Positions 1 to 6,642 of a stretch of DNA of 58,227 nucleotides are shown here, in pieces; the stretch's first letter is position 1, and each line of letters opens with the position of its first letter. Under the pieces are notes generated by a model, which was not told the origin of the DNA, ran no database searches, and saw only the letters and a list, made by a program, of their open reading frames with translations. The position numbers and the translations under genes were made by a program. Source of the stretch: an uncultured Eubacteriales bacterium (lineage in GTDB: Bacteria; Bacillota; Clostridia; Oscillospirales; CAG-272); assembly GCA_934434925.1 (NCBI GenBank), contig CAKSAC010000012.1, forward strand, positions 1-58,227. The letters are read 5' to 3'.

Positions 1-95
1 GCCCGTGTTCATGTTCATGCCCGTGTTCATGTTCATGCCCGTGTTCATGTTCATGCCCGTGTTCATGTTCATGCCCGTGTTCATGTTCATGCCCG
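1..95. repeat. 18-bp tandem repeat inside larC
   Basis: Five perfect copies of an 18-bp unit (plus strand gcccgtgttcatgttcat) run from base 1 to 90, with a few bases of a sixth. On the coding strand each unit is six codons, HEHEHG. The unit length is a multiple of three, so gain or loss of copies changes the length of the His linker without a frameshift. The array continues outside the window, so the full copy number is unknown. Confidence 0.97.
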
Positions 96-310
96 GCAGG
101 AGTTTCCTCACGGCCGTAAACGCTGACCCGCAGGCGAGTTCCGGTAATGCCGCACCGGACAGCCTTCTCGCAGCCGTAGCGCACCCCGGGAATCCCCAGC
201 CGATTCAGTTCCGCCAGCGTCTCTTCCGGATCCGGCAAAAGCTCAAAAAGCGCCGAGGCAAGCATGTCCCCGGCGGCTCCCATTCCGCAGTCAAGATAAA
301 GGGTCTTCAT
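1..310 (-). CDS. larC: LarC, nickel insertion protein of the nickel-pincer cofactor pathway (N-terminal part, cut by window edge)
   Basis: Reading the minus strand from an ATG at 310 gives MKTLYLDCGMGAAGDM, the typical LarC start with the LDCGMGAAGD motif at residues 6-16. Residues from about 74 on are a His-rich linker made of HEHEHG units. LarC is the CTP-dependent cyclometallase that inserts nickel into the pincer nucleotide made by LarB and LarE (known for the family). About 103 codons are visible and the gene continues past base 1. It overlaps the 3' end of larB by 20 bp, so the two are translationally linked. The His tract probably holds nickel, by analogy to His-rich nickel chaperones; this is inference. 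Confidence 0.93.
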   Translation of the reverse strand, partial: MKTLYLDCGMGAAGDMLASALFELLPDPEETLAELNRLGIPGVRYGCEKAVRCGITGTRLRVSVYGREETPAGHEHEHGHEHEHGHEHEHGHEHEHGHEHEHG

Positions 311-1058
311 GTTTTTTTCCTCCGTGATTGATCATACCGGCAAGATACCCGGCTCCGAACCCGTTGTCGATATTGACGACCGAAACGCCGCTGGCACAGG
401 AATTCAGCATGGAAAGAAGCGCCGTCATTCCGCCGAAAGCCGCCCCGTACCCCACGCTGGTCGGCACTGCGATAACCGGGCAATCCGCCAATCCGCCGAC
501 AACGCTGGCCAACGCGCCTTCCATTCCCGCAATGGCGATAATCACGGAAGCGGACATAATCTCGTCCAAATGCGCAAGCAAACGATGGAGACCGCTCACC
601 CCGACATCATACAGGCGGACGACCCGGTTTCCGTAGACCTGCGCCGTCACGGCGGCCTCTTCTGCCACCGGAATATCGCTTGTGCCGGCAGTCAGGACAA
701 CAACCGTTCCGTTTCCGTCGGGTTCCGGAATCTCTCCGACCAGGCCGATTTTCCCCTCCGGCCGATAAGAGAGCGGAATCTTCCCGGACAAAAAAGCGGC
801 GGCATCCGAATCCAGACGGGTGATCAGAATGGTTTCCTGCCCGGCCTGACGCATAGCGCCGACAATGCCGGCAATCTGTTCCGGCGTTTTTCCCGCTCCG
901 TAAATGACCTCGGGCATCCCCTGCCGGACGGCGCGGTGCATATCGACCTTTGCATATCCGATGTCCTCAAAGGGTTGTTTTTTCAGTTTCAGCAATGCTT
1001 CTTCGGGCGTTATTTCCCGGTCGCGCACCGCGCGGAGAATTTCTTCCGTCCGATTCAT
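291..1058 (-). CDS. larB: LarB, pyridinium-3,5-biscarboxylic acid mononucleotide synthase
   Basis: 255 aa from the ATG at 1058, whose codon overlaps the larE stop (ATGA). The C-terminal half is a PurE/AIR-carboxylase-like domain with SDIPVAEEA, the glycine stretch GMEGALASVVGGL, and the block VPTSVGYGAAFGG. LarB carboxylates nicotinic acid adenine dinucleotide and cleaves its phosphoanhydride to give the pincer precursor (family knowledge). A longer reading frame starts at 1163, but those extra residues overlap larE and look unlike LarB. The order larE-larB-larC with overlapping ends shows one operon. No LarA racemase gene is in view, so the enzyme that uses the cofactor is unknown. Confidence 0.95.
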   Translation of the reverse strand: MNRTEEILRAVRDREITPEEALLKLKKQPFEDIGYAKVDMHRAVRQGMPEVIYGAGKTPEQIAGIVGAMRQAGQETILITRLDSDAAAFLSGKIPLSYRPEGKIGLVGEIPEPDGNGTVVVLTAGTSDIPVAEEAAVTAQVYGNRVVRLYDVGVSGLHRLLAHLDEIMSASVIIAIAGMEGALASVVGGLADCPVIAVPTSVGYGAAFGGMTALLSMLNSCASGVSVVNIDNGFGAGYLAGMINHGGKKHEDPLS

Positions 1059-1807
1059 TCGTCTCTCCCCCGAAGATCCAGCGTCACGGAGGAAAAATCC
1101 GCTCCGAGCGCTTGAAGGATCTGTGTTCTTTTTTCCTGTATCAACGGGAACTGTTCCCGGCATATCTGAATTTTTGCCCCGCCGTCCGCACTCCGCCGCA
1201 CCCGGAAATCAAAAAAACCGAACTCTGCCAGTTTTTCTTCCGCCGATCGGACGGCGGCCAGTTTTGCAGGCGTGATGGGATCCCCGGCCGGAATCCGCGT
1301 GGCAAGGCAGGCGGCCGCAGGTTTATCCCATACCGGAATCCCGGCTTCTCCCGCACGCGCGCGGATTTCCGCCTTTGTCCATCCGAAAAGCCGGAGCGGA
1401 GACACAACAAAAAGCTCGCCAAGCGCACGCATACCCGGCCTGTCTGCCGGGTCGTCAGAAGCGTTGGTTCCGTCAAGCAGGACCGGGAACCCATCGCGCT
1501 CCGCCGCCGCACGGATGGCTGTAAAAAGCAGTTTTTTACAATGATAACAGCGGTCTTTCGGGTTTTCGGCCACCTCGCGGCAGGCCAGTACATCCACCGG
1601 CACGACCGATAATTCCACCGCAAGCGCCCGGCAGACCGCCCGGGCATCTGCTTCATCCTGCGGCGTCTGAAAAGCGCTGCGGACAAAATACGCGCGCACC
1701 CGCGTGGCGTACCGCGCGGCCAGATACAACAGATACGCCGAGTCTGTGCCGCCGGAAAGAGCCACGGCTACCTGCGGACAGGTCGCAAAGAATTCATCAG
1801 GACTCAT
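1055..1807 (-). CDS. larE: LarE, sulfur transferase of the nickel-pincer cofactor pathway
   Basis: 250 aa. The start at 1807 is chosen because AGGAG precedes it by 7 bases; the frame is open to 1918 but without family-like residues. The PP-loop ATP site SGGTDSAYL is at residues 18-26, and DGTNASDD near 112 is typical of LarE. LarE adenylates the pincer carboxylates and adds sulfur. Three cysteines are visible: Cys87 and Cys90 (CYHC) and Cys167 in ACLATRIP. In the well-studied single-Cys type the last one is sacrificed as the sulfur donor. Homologues with all three are reported to bind an iron-sulfur cluster instead, so this one probably belongs to the cluster type (inference). Confidence 0.95.
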   Translation of the reverse strand: MSPDEFFATCPQVAVALSGGTDSAYLLYLAARYATRVRAYFVRSAFQTPQDEADARAVCRALAVELSVVPVDVLACREVAENPKDRCYHCKKLLFTAIRAAAERDGFPVLLDGTNASDDPADRPGMRALGELFVVSPLRLFGWTKAEIRARAGEAGIPVWDKPAAACLATRIPAGDPITPAKLAAVRSAEEKLAEFGFFDFRVRRSADGGAKIQICREQFPLIQEKRTQILQALGADFSSVTLDLRGRDE

Positions 1808-1857
1808 TTTGCTCTCCTTTCCGTCGGCGGCCGCGGCTCCTTCGGACCCCGCGGGGC

Positions 1858-2205
1858 TTATATGCTTTTTTCTTCTTTGGCGGAAACTTCCGCGTTTTTC
1901 TCTTCGTTCTTTTTCCAAATCGCTCCGCGCGGGTCACGGATCAGCAGCCAGATCGCCCACACGCAAAGCCCCAATGCCACGACCGAGAGGCCGAGGAAGA
2001 GGTCGTTCAGCAAATCGGCAGGTTCCGGGGTGAAATACGCCGCGCCGATCTCCAGATATTCCGCAATCGCGTCAACCAGCCACATCAGCGACGCGCCGGT
2101 ATACATCCAGCAAAGGAGACTGATCCGCCATTCATCACGCGGGGCCGCACGATACCAGAGGACAAAAGAAACAATCGCCGCAAGGACTGTAACGAGCAAC
2201 GTCAT
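1858..2205 (-). CDS. Small membrane protein of unknown function, lar operon
   Basis: 115 aa with three hydrophobic segments at roughly residues 3-18, 29-48 and 67-88, then a charged, lysine- and glutamate-rich tail. Its ATG at 2205 overlaps the stop of the upstream membrane gene by 4 bp, and larE starts about 50 bp downstream, so it is co-transcribed with the lar genes. I recognise no domain. Its place suggests a role in nickel or lactate/hydroxy-acid handling, or a small membrane complex with its neighbour, but nothing in the sequence proves this. Confidence 0.75.
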   Translation of the reverse strand: MTLLVTVLAAIVSFVLWYRAAPRDEWRISLLCWMYTGASLMWLVDAIAEYLEIGAAYFTPEPADLLNDLFLGLSVVALGLCVWAIWLLIRDPRGAIWKKNEEKNAEVSAKEEKSI

Positions 2206-2627
2206 ACCGAACCCTCCTTTTTCACGCGGCGCGCGGCGCGGTTCCGGCGCTCGGCCAAGGCGGAAATGCCCAGCATTCCGAGCCAGAAGAGCGTCACGAT
2301 GACCGCCATGCCCACGCCGGAGGTTGCCATTTCATGCAGCATTTCTGCCGCGTCTTCCGGATTGGATGCAGCCGTGAGGAACGGGAAGAAGGGAACGACT
2401 TCCCCGTGCCAGATATGTTCAAACAACAGCAGGAACGAACCGCCGAACAGCAGGCGATTCAGCCAACCGAGTTTACGCGAGAACGGGGTCTTTTCAGAAC
2501 GAACGGTCAGCGCTTTCTCTCCGCTTTCCGCTTCTTTCGCCTCGGTCTTTTTTTCCTGGGAACGCACAACGAGTTGCGTCACGGTGGTGATGACCGCCTC
2601 CGCGGCCGGAACTGCAAAACAAGCCAT
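2202..2627 (-). CDS. Small membrane protein of unknown function, first gene of the lar operon
   Basis: 141 aa. It starts MACFAVPAAEA, and the N-terminal segment may be membrane-inserted. A charged linker spans about residues 25-50, and hydrophobic segments lie near 57-75 and 101-121. A clear AAAAGGAG ribosome site precedes the ATG at 2627. The ATGA overlap with the next membrane gene implies that the two proteins are made together, possibly as a heteromer. It is the first gene behind the operon promoter and hairpin leader, and larE-larB-larC follow. Function is unknown; a metal- or substrate-transport accessory role is a guess from context. Confidence 0.75.
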   Translation of the reverse strand: MACFAVPAAEAVITTVTQLVVRSQEKKTEAKEAESGEKALTVRSEKTPFSRKLGWLNRLLFGGSFLLLFEHIWHGEVVPFFPFLTAASNPEDAAEMLHEMATSGVGMAVIVTLFWLGMLGISALAERRNRAARRVKKEGSV

Positions 2628-2640
2628 AAAAAACTCCTTT

Positions 2641-2767
2641 TCCCGGCAATCAAAAAAGGCATATGTCCCCTACCGGGAGCCTATACCTTCATGATATCTC
2701 TGTCTTTTTGATTGCCTGTCTTCTCGGTGCGCTTCGGCGCGGGCGGCGACTTCCTGTCACCGTATCT
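2641..2767 (-). promoter_or_regulatory. Hairpin-rich 5' leader of the lar operon, candidate cis-regulatory RNA
   Basis: Between the predicted transcription start (about 2767) and the first gene lies a leader of about 140 nt. A perfect 12-bp inverted repeat (2645-2656 against 2705-2716, ggcaatcaaaaa and its complement) encloses a smaller stem formed by 2658-2663 and 2682-2687. That smaller stem pairs fully only in the minus-strand RNA, through a G-U pair. Inside it, GCTCCC and GGGGAC can pair further. The design looks like an aptamer or attenuator. I cannot match it to a riboswitch class I know. Confidence 0.5.
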
Positions 2768-2773
2768 GCCTTT

Positions 2774-2802
2774 ATTTTACACCGTCGTCGCCCGTTTGTC
2801 AA
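2774..2802 (-). promoter_or_regulatory. Predicted sigma-A promoter of the lar operon
   Basis: On the minus strand TTGACA (2802-2797) is followed after exactly 17 bp by TAAAAT (2779-2774). It overlaps the 3' end of the neighbouring DUF3842 gene and places the start of transcription near 2767. Confidence 0.75.
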
Positions 2803-3224
2803 CAGTTTTCTTCTTTTTTTGCAAGGAGCGCCCCGACCTGCGCGACCGCCGCCGCGACCAGTACCGAAAGCCCGGTGTCGGGTACTCCGACCACAATGTT
2901 ATTGCATTGATTCACGGGGATCAGAAGACGCACCGCTCCGCTTTCTCCGATGGCGGTCGCCATGCGCGGCGTAATCTCCCCCAGCAATGCGTCTGCGATC
3001 ACGATCCCGAGCGGGCCGATAATGACATCCGCCCGGCGCGCACAAACCACCACGGCATTTTCACCCGTGGCGGCGCGATCGGCCCCCGCGCGGAGCATAG
3101 CCGCCGTTGCCGCCGCATTGGTTCCGACGGCGGTCAGATCGGCTTCGGGATATTTTTCCCGTAACGAGGCAATCACGGTGCGGCCAATCCCGCCCCCCTG
3201 CGCGTCTACTACCAATATTTTCAT
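2799..3224 (-). CDS. DUF3842 family protein
   Basis: 141 aa from the ATG at 3224. The frame is open further upstream to 3386, but that part is an Arg/Lys-rich low-complexity stretch. The start MKILVVDAQGGGIGR resembles a Rossmann-like nucleotide-binding loop, and the middle (GPLGIVIADALLGEI) matches my memory of DUF3842, a small clostridial family of unknown function. It runs in the same direction as the lar operon, and its last bases overlap the lar promoter. Its Shine-Dalgarno site (GGAGAAAGT) is weak. Confidence 0.7.
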   Translation of the reverse strand: MKILVVDAQGGGIGRTVIASLREKYPEADLTAVGTNAAATAAMLRAGADRAATGENAVVVCARRADVIIGPLGIVIADALLGEITPRMATAIGESGAVRLLIPVNQCNNIVVGVPDTGLSVLVAAAVAQVGALLAKKEENC

Positions 3225-3394
3225 ACTTTCTCCGTTCTTCGCGCGTGGCGCGTCTGTTTTCTGCCGGTCGGCCATACGCCTTCCTGCCCGGCTTTTTTCG
3301 TTCCGGCTCTTTCCGGGAGACCGGCCCTCTGTCGCTTTGGCATCTTCTGCCGGTCTGCACTCTGTCCGCCCCAAAAAGCCGGACATTTCCGGAA

Positions 3395-4459
3395 TCAGAA
3401 ACTCCGGAGAAATTCCATATACCGGTGCCAGTCGTTCCGCGAGAAGAAATGCCTTCCTTCCCGCAGATGGTATCCGACATATCCGCCGAAGACCGCAGTC
3501 GGCTGTTTCGGGAGTGCGTCTTCACACGGGAAACCGGGAAGCCCGAGCTTCTCCCATACGCCGCCGGCCGCCACACAGGACAAAAATTCACTGGAAGGAT
3601 CCGCCCAGGTATCTTCCATCGCCGAGCCGACAAAGACCCGCCGGGGAGCCATGGCCGCCACCAGGAAATGCTGGTCAAAGGAAAGTTCTTTTTCTCGTCC
3701 GCTGTATCGGGAAAAACCGGGGCAGAACCAATAGGGGAACCTTTGGGTTATGTTCTCTATGGTCTCCCCTTCCTTGTCACGGAAAATCGCGGCGCCGCAA
3801 CAACCGGAATCGTTGGAAATGGCACAGGCGAATCGCGTGTCGGTCGCGCCGCAGAGCAGAGCGGTCTTTCCGAGGCGGGAATGTCCGCAGACGGCGCTGT
3901 GGGCCGGATCAAGCTCGGGCAGGGTCATCGCGTAATCCATGACCCGCTGCGCGGCATAAGCCCAGAGCGCGATCTTCCCGGGGTCGCTCCCCTCGGGCTT
4001 TTTTCCGTCAAACACCACCCCGGCCAATCCGGTCGTCATGTCTTCGTCATCGCTCGTGATATCCTTATACCCGAAAGAGAGAACGGCAAAGCCGTTATCC
4101 ACCAGTTCTTCGGCCGGCAGATATTTGTCCGGTACGTCCGGCGAGAAATTGATGTGGATGAAAAAGGGAATCTTCTCCTTGTTCCGCGGGATAACCGCCC
4201 GGAAGGGGAATTTGAATTCCTTTCCGTTCAGGGTGAAAATGCAGCTTACGTTCCGCAGGCAAGCATGCCCCGCGCAGAAATTGACGGAAAAATAATCTTC
4301 CTTCTGTTCATCAAACCGCAGGTTTCCCGGGGCCGCGGGAAGATATCCGTATTCTTCTTTGAGAAGCGTGTCAAGGATTTCACGGCGGCGGCTCTCCCAA
4401 TCCCTCTCCCCATCCCAGACGGCGGGTACGCCGCGTTCGGCAAGTATTTCTTTCAGCAT
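3395..4459 (-). CDS. Alpha/beta-hydrolase of the glucuronoyl esterase (CE15) type
   Basis: 354 aa. The nucleophile elbow CGHSRLGKTAL puts the catalytic Ser at residue 194, with the Arg and Lys that mark CE15 proteins. A likely catalytic His is His337 in GRHFFSRNDWHRYMEFL. CE15 enzymes cut the ester between glucuronic acid on xylan and lignin alcohols, or act on related uronic acid esters. No secretion signal is visible, so it would act inside the cell on imported oligosaccharides. It lies back to back with the GH28 gene, which fits a plant cell-wall sugar locus. A more general acetylxylan-esterase-like activity is possible. Confidence 0.75.
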   Translation of the reverse strand: MLKEILAERGVPAVWDGERDWESRRREILDTLLKEEYGYLPAAPGNLRFDEQKEDYFSVNFCAGHACLRNVSCIFTLNGKEFKFPFRAVIPRNKEKIPFFIHINFSPDVPDKYLPAEELVDNGFAVLSFGYKDITSDDEDMTTGLAGVVFDGKKPEGSDPGKIALWAYAAQRVMDYAMTLPELDPAHSAVCGHSRLGKTALLCGATDTRFACAISNDSGCCGAAIFRDKEGETIENITQRFPYWFCPGFSRYSGREKELSFDQHFLVAAMAPRRVFVGSAMEDTWADPSSEFLSCVAAGGVWEKLGLPGFPCEDALPKQPTAVFGGYVGYHLREGRHFFSRNDWHRYMEFLRSF

Positions 4460-4619
4460 GATATTCTCCTGTTCGTATCCTGTTTACCCGGGCTTTCTCG
4501 CTCCCCGGTGCCTTTTCCGCTCTTCCGGACAGCCGCTTTTCGTTGGTATTTTCATTATATTCCCGGGAAAGCCCGATGTCAAGCCCCGGCAGCCATATCC
4601 CCCGGGCTTCATCGGACAA

Positions 4620-4962
4620 ACCCTGACGAAATTCTCGCCCCTTCCGCCCGCCCGCGCCCTTCCCCTGTTTTTTTCCTCTTCCGCCCGCCCGCGCCCTTCC
4701 CCTGTATTTTTTCCCTCTTCCGCCCGCCCGCGCCCTTTTCCCGCCTTTTTCCCTTTTCCATCCGCCCTCGCCCTTTTCCCGCCCTCTTCCTTTTCCGTCC
4801 GCCCTCGCCCTTCTCCCTTTTCCCGCCTTTTTCCCTTTTCCGCCCGCCCGCGCCCTTTTCCCGCCTTTTTCCCTTTTCCATCCGCCCTTTTCTCTCCCCG
4901 CTCTCGCTCTTTTCCCGCCGCTCCGTTCCCTTTTCCCGTCTTTTCCCGCGCGGCCGACGTTT
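4620..4962. repeat. C/T-rich tandem repeat tract in the CE15-GH28 intergenic region
   Basis: About 340 bp of nearly pure pyrimidine on the plus strand, built of imperfect units such as cgcccttttcccgcc and cccttttcc in changing order, with an approximate period of 35-40 bp. It fills most of the 595-bp gap between two divergent genes. The GH28 promoter lies just past its right end. The tract is open in several frames on both strands, but those readings are Arg/Lys/Gly or Pro/Phe/Ser repeats and not believable proteins. Confidence 0.95.
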
Positions 4963-4966
4963 TCTC

Positions 4967-4996
4967 TTGACTTTTTCGGAGCAAAGCGTCTATAAT
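4967..4996 (+). promoter_or_regulatory. Predicted sigma-A promoter of the GH28 gene
   Basis: TTGACT at 4967-4972 and a perfect TATAAT at 4991-4996, spacer 18 bp. The gene starts at 5055 with GGAG in front of it. Confidence 0.8.
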
Positions 4997-5054
4997 GGGT
5001 TGAGAAAAAAATCCGCCCGTATACGGGAGCCGGATAAAGAAACGGAGCAACAAA

Positions 5055-6542
5055 ATGCTGAAAGCGGTTATTTTTGAAGACGAACTGGATTTTTATTGGG
5101 AACATACCTTTGGTCTTGAAGGCAAACTGCATTACCTTTTGTCCTTTGACGGAGAAGACGCCGGCATGACCGAAAAAACCCACCGGGAATTTGTGGGTCT
5201 TCAACCCGAAACGACCCACACCGTCTCGGTCAGGACTTTTCTGAACGGGAACCCCTTCGGTCAGCCCGAGGAATTGACCGTCACCACCGCCGCGCGCCGC
5301 CGCCGGATCGATGTAACAGCCGCGCCCTATTGCGCGGTTCCGGACGGGAAGACCCTGTCTACCGAAGCCATCCAGCGCGCGCTGGACGACTGCCCGGAAG
5401 GCGGAACCGTCTACTTCCCGGCCGGCGTATATCTGACCGGCGCACTGAATCTGCACAGCGGCACCGAACTCTATATCGACAGCGACGCCACTTTGCAGGG
5501 GAGTGAATGCCCGGAGGATTATCTGCCGCAGATTCCCACCCGCTTTGAAGGATATGAACGGCTCTGCTACCGCGCCCTGCTGAACGCCGGCACCATGGAC
5601 CACAGCGGTCCCTGCGACTGTCATGACATTACCCTGCGCGGCGGCGGACGGATCCGCGGCGGCGGGAAAGCCCTCTGCGATGCCGTCATTGACCGGGAAC
5701 GCGAAAGGTTGAAAGACTATCTTGCTTCGATTGCCGACAAGATGAAGGACTATGAATGCGACATTACAATCCCCGGCCGCGCCCGCCCCTGCCTTGTCAA
5801 TGTCAATAATACGAAAGGCTTTATCCTGACGCGGCTGGATGTCGGTTTCGGCGCGGCATGGAATATCCACACCACCTATTCGGAAGACATCTTAATCAGT
5901 CTCACAAAGATTTCTTCCCTCGGCGTATGGAACGGAGACGGATGGGATCCGGACTCTTCCGAGCGGTGCGTCATGTACGGCTGTTTCTTTGACACGCAGG
6001 ACGATGCCATCGCCATCAAATCCGGCAAGAACCCCGAGGGGAACCGCATCGGCCGGCCCTGCCGGGATATTTGCGTTTTTGATTGCGAGGGAACGCAGGG
6101 CATCGCGCTCGGCTCCGAAATGTCGGGCGGGATTGAAAATGTCCGGATCTGGGATTGCCGCATTTATAATACCGTGCGTGGCCTGCGCGCCAAAGTCACA
6201 CGCAAGCGCGGCGGATATATCCGGAACGTCAAGGCGGCGTATGTGACTGTTCCGGTCGTTTCCGTTGACAGCCTCTATACCGTCAACGACGACGGCGAAG
6301 CGGCCGACACCCCCGCCCTGCTGGAAAATTTCTTCTTTGAGTATCTGCACCTGACCGGACTCACCCGGCACAAAATCGAATATCCGCCGATTACCGTCGT
6401 CGGGTTCCCGGAACCCGCCTACCACGCCAAAAACGTCACCTTCCGCCATATCGAGATCGAACCGCTCCCGAGCGGGAAACATCACACGCTGAATACCGAC
6501 TTTGTCACCGGGCTGACCATGGAGGATATCAACTTCCTCTGA
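5055..6542 (+). CDS. GH28 family glycoside hydrolase (polygalacturonase-like)
   Basis: 495 aa with no visible signal peptide, so probably cytoplasmic. Residues 1-85 look like a short beta-sandwich/FnIII-type domain, followed by the right-handed beta-helix. GH28 hallmarks are visible: NGDGWDPDSS (the N-x-D block), DTQDDAIAIKSGK (the DD block), GSEMSGG, and RGLRAK (the R-x-K block). GH28 enzymes hydrolyse galacturonan links in pectin. The block that usually carries GHG reads EGTQG here, so the conserved His appears to be missing. This may mark an unusual specificity, for example an exo-enzyme or rhamnogalacturonan-type enzyme. Neighbours (CE15-like esterase, DUF4838, transporter, AraC regulator) fit uptake and breakdown of pectic oligosaccharides. 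Confidence 0.88.
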   Translation: MLKAVIFEDELDFYWEHTFGLEGKLHYLLSFDGEDAGMTEKTHREFVGLQPETTHTVSVRTFLNGNPFGQPEELTVTTAARRRRIDVTAAPYCAVPDGKTLSTEAIQRALDDCPEGGTVYFPAGVYLTGALNLHSGTELYIDSDATLQGSECPEDYLPQIPTRFEGYERLCYRALLNAGTMDHSGPCDCHDITLRGGGRIRGGGKALCDAVIDRERERLKDYLASIADKMKDYECDITIPGRARPCLVNVNNTKGFILTRLDVGFGAAWNIHTTYSEDILISLTKISSLGVWNGDGWDPDSSERCVMYGCFFDTQDDAIAIKSGKNPEGNRIGRPCRDICVFDCEGTQGIALGSEMSGGIENVRIWDCRIYNTVRGLRAKVTRKRGGYIRNVKAAYVTVPVVSVDSLYTVNDDGEAADTPALLENFFFEYLHLTGLTRHKIEYPPITVVGFPEPAYHAKNVTFRHIEIEPLPSGKHHTLNTDFVTGLTMEDINFL

Positions 6543-6552
6543 CAGCCGCGCC

Positions 6553-6632
6553 AAAAAAAGAAAACCCCGCGGTCTTTGGGAATAAGTCCTGGGAACGGCC
6601 TTGTTCGGATCGTGGGGTTCTTTTTGTTTTTT
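6553..6632. terminator. Bidirectional terminator between GH28 and DUF4838 genes
   Basis: AACCCCGCG at 6563-6571 pairs with CGTGGGGTT at 6611-6619. T-rich runs follow on the plus strand, and a run of A precedes it that serves as the T run on the minus strand. The two genes converge here. Confidence 0.75.
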
Positions 6633-6642
6633 CGTTCGTTTT

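Noticed and set aside
1..95. Possible CRISPR-like repeats
   Set aside because: The 18-bp units are directly adjoining, have no spacers and encode protein in frame.
5..331. Plus-strand frame with MFMFMPVF repeats at the window start
   Set aside because: It is the antisense reading of the His-rich repeat of larC, whose minus-strand protein is clearly recognisable.
2641..2767. NiCo (czcD) or M-box riboswitch upstream of the lar operon
   Set aside because: Only short words such as acaggcaat and ggggac agree; the four-way junction of NiCo and the long 3' part of the M-box are missing.
4484..5053. Minus-strand Lys/Arg/Gly-rich proteins in the C/T tract
   Set aside because: They are pure repeat translations, open in several frames at once, without ribosome sites.
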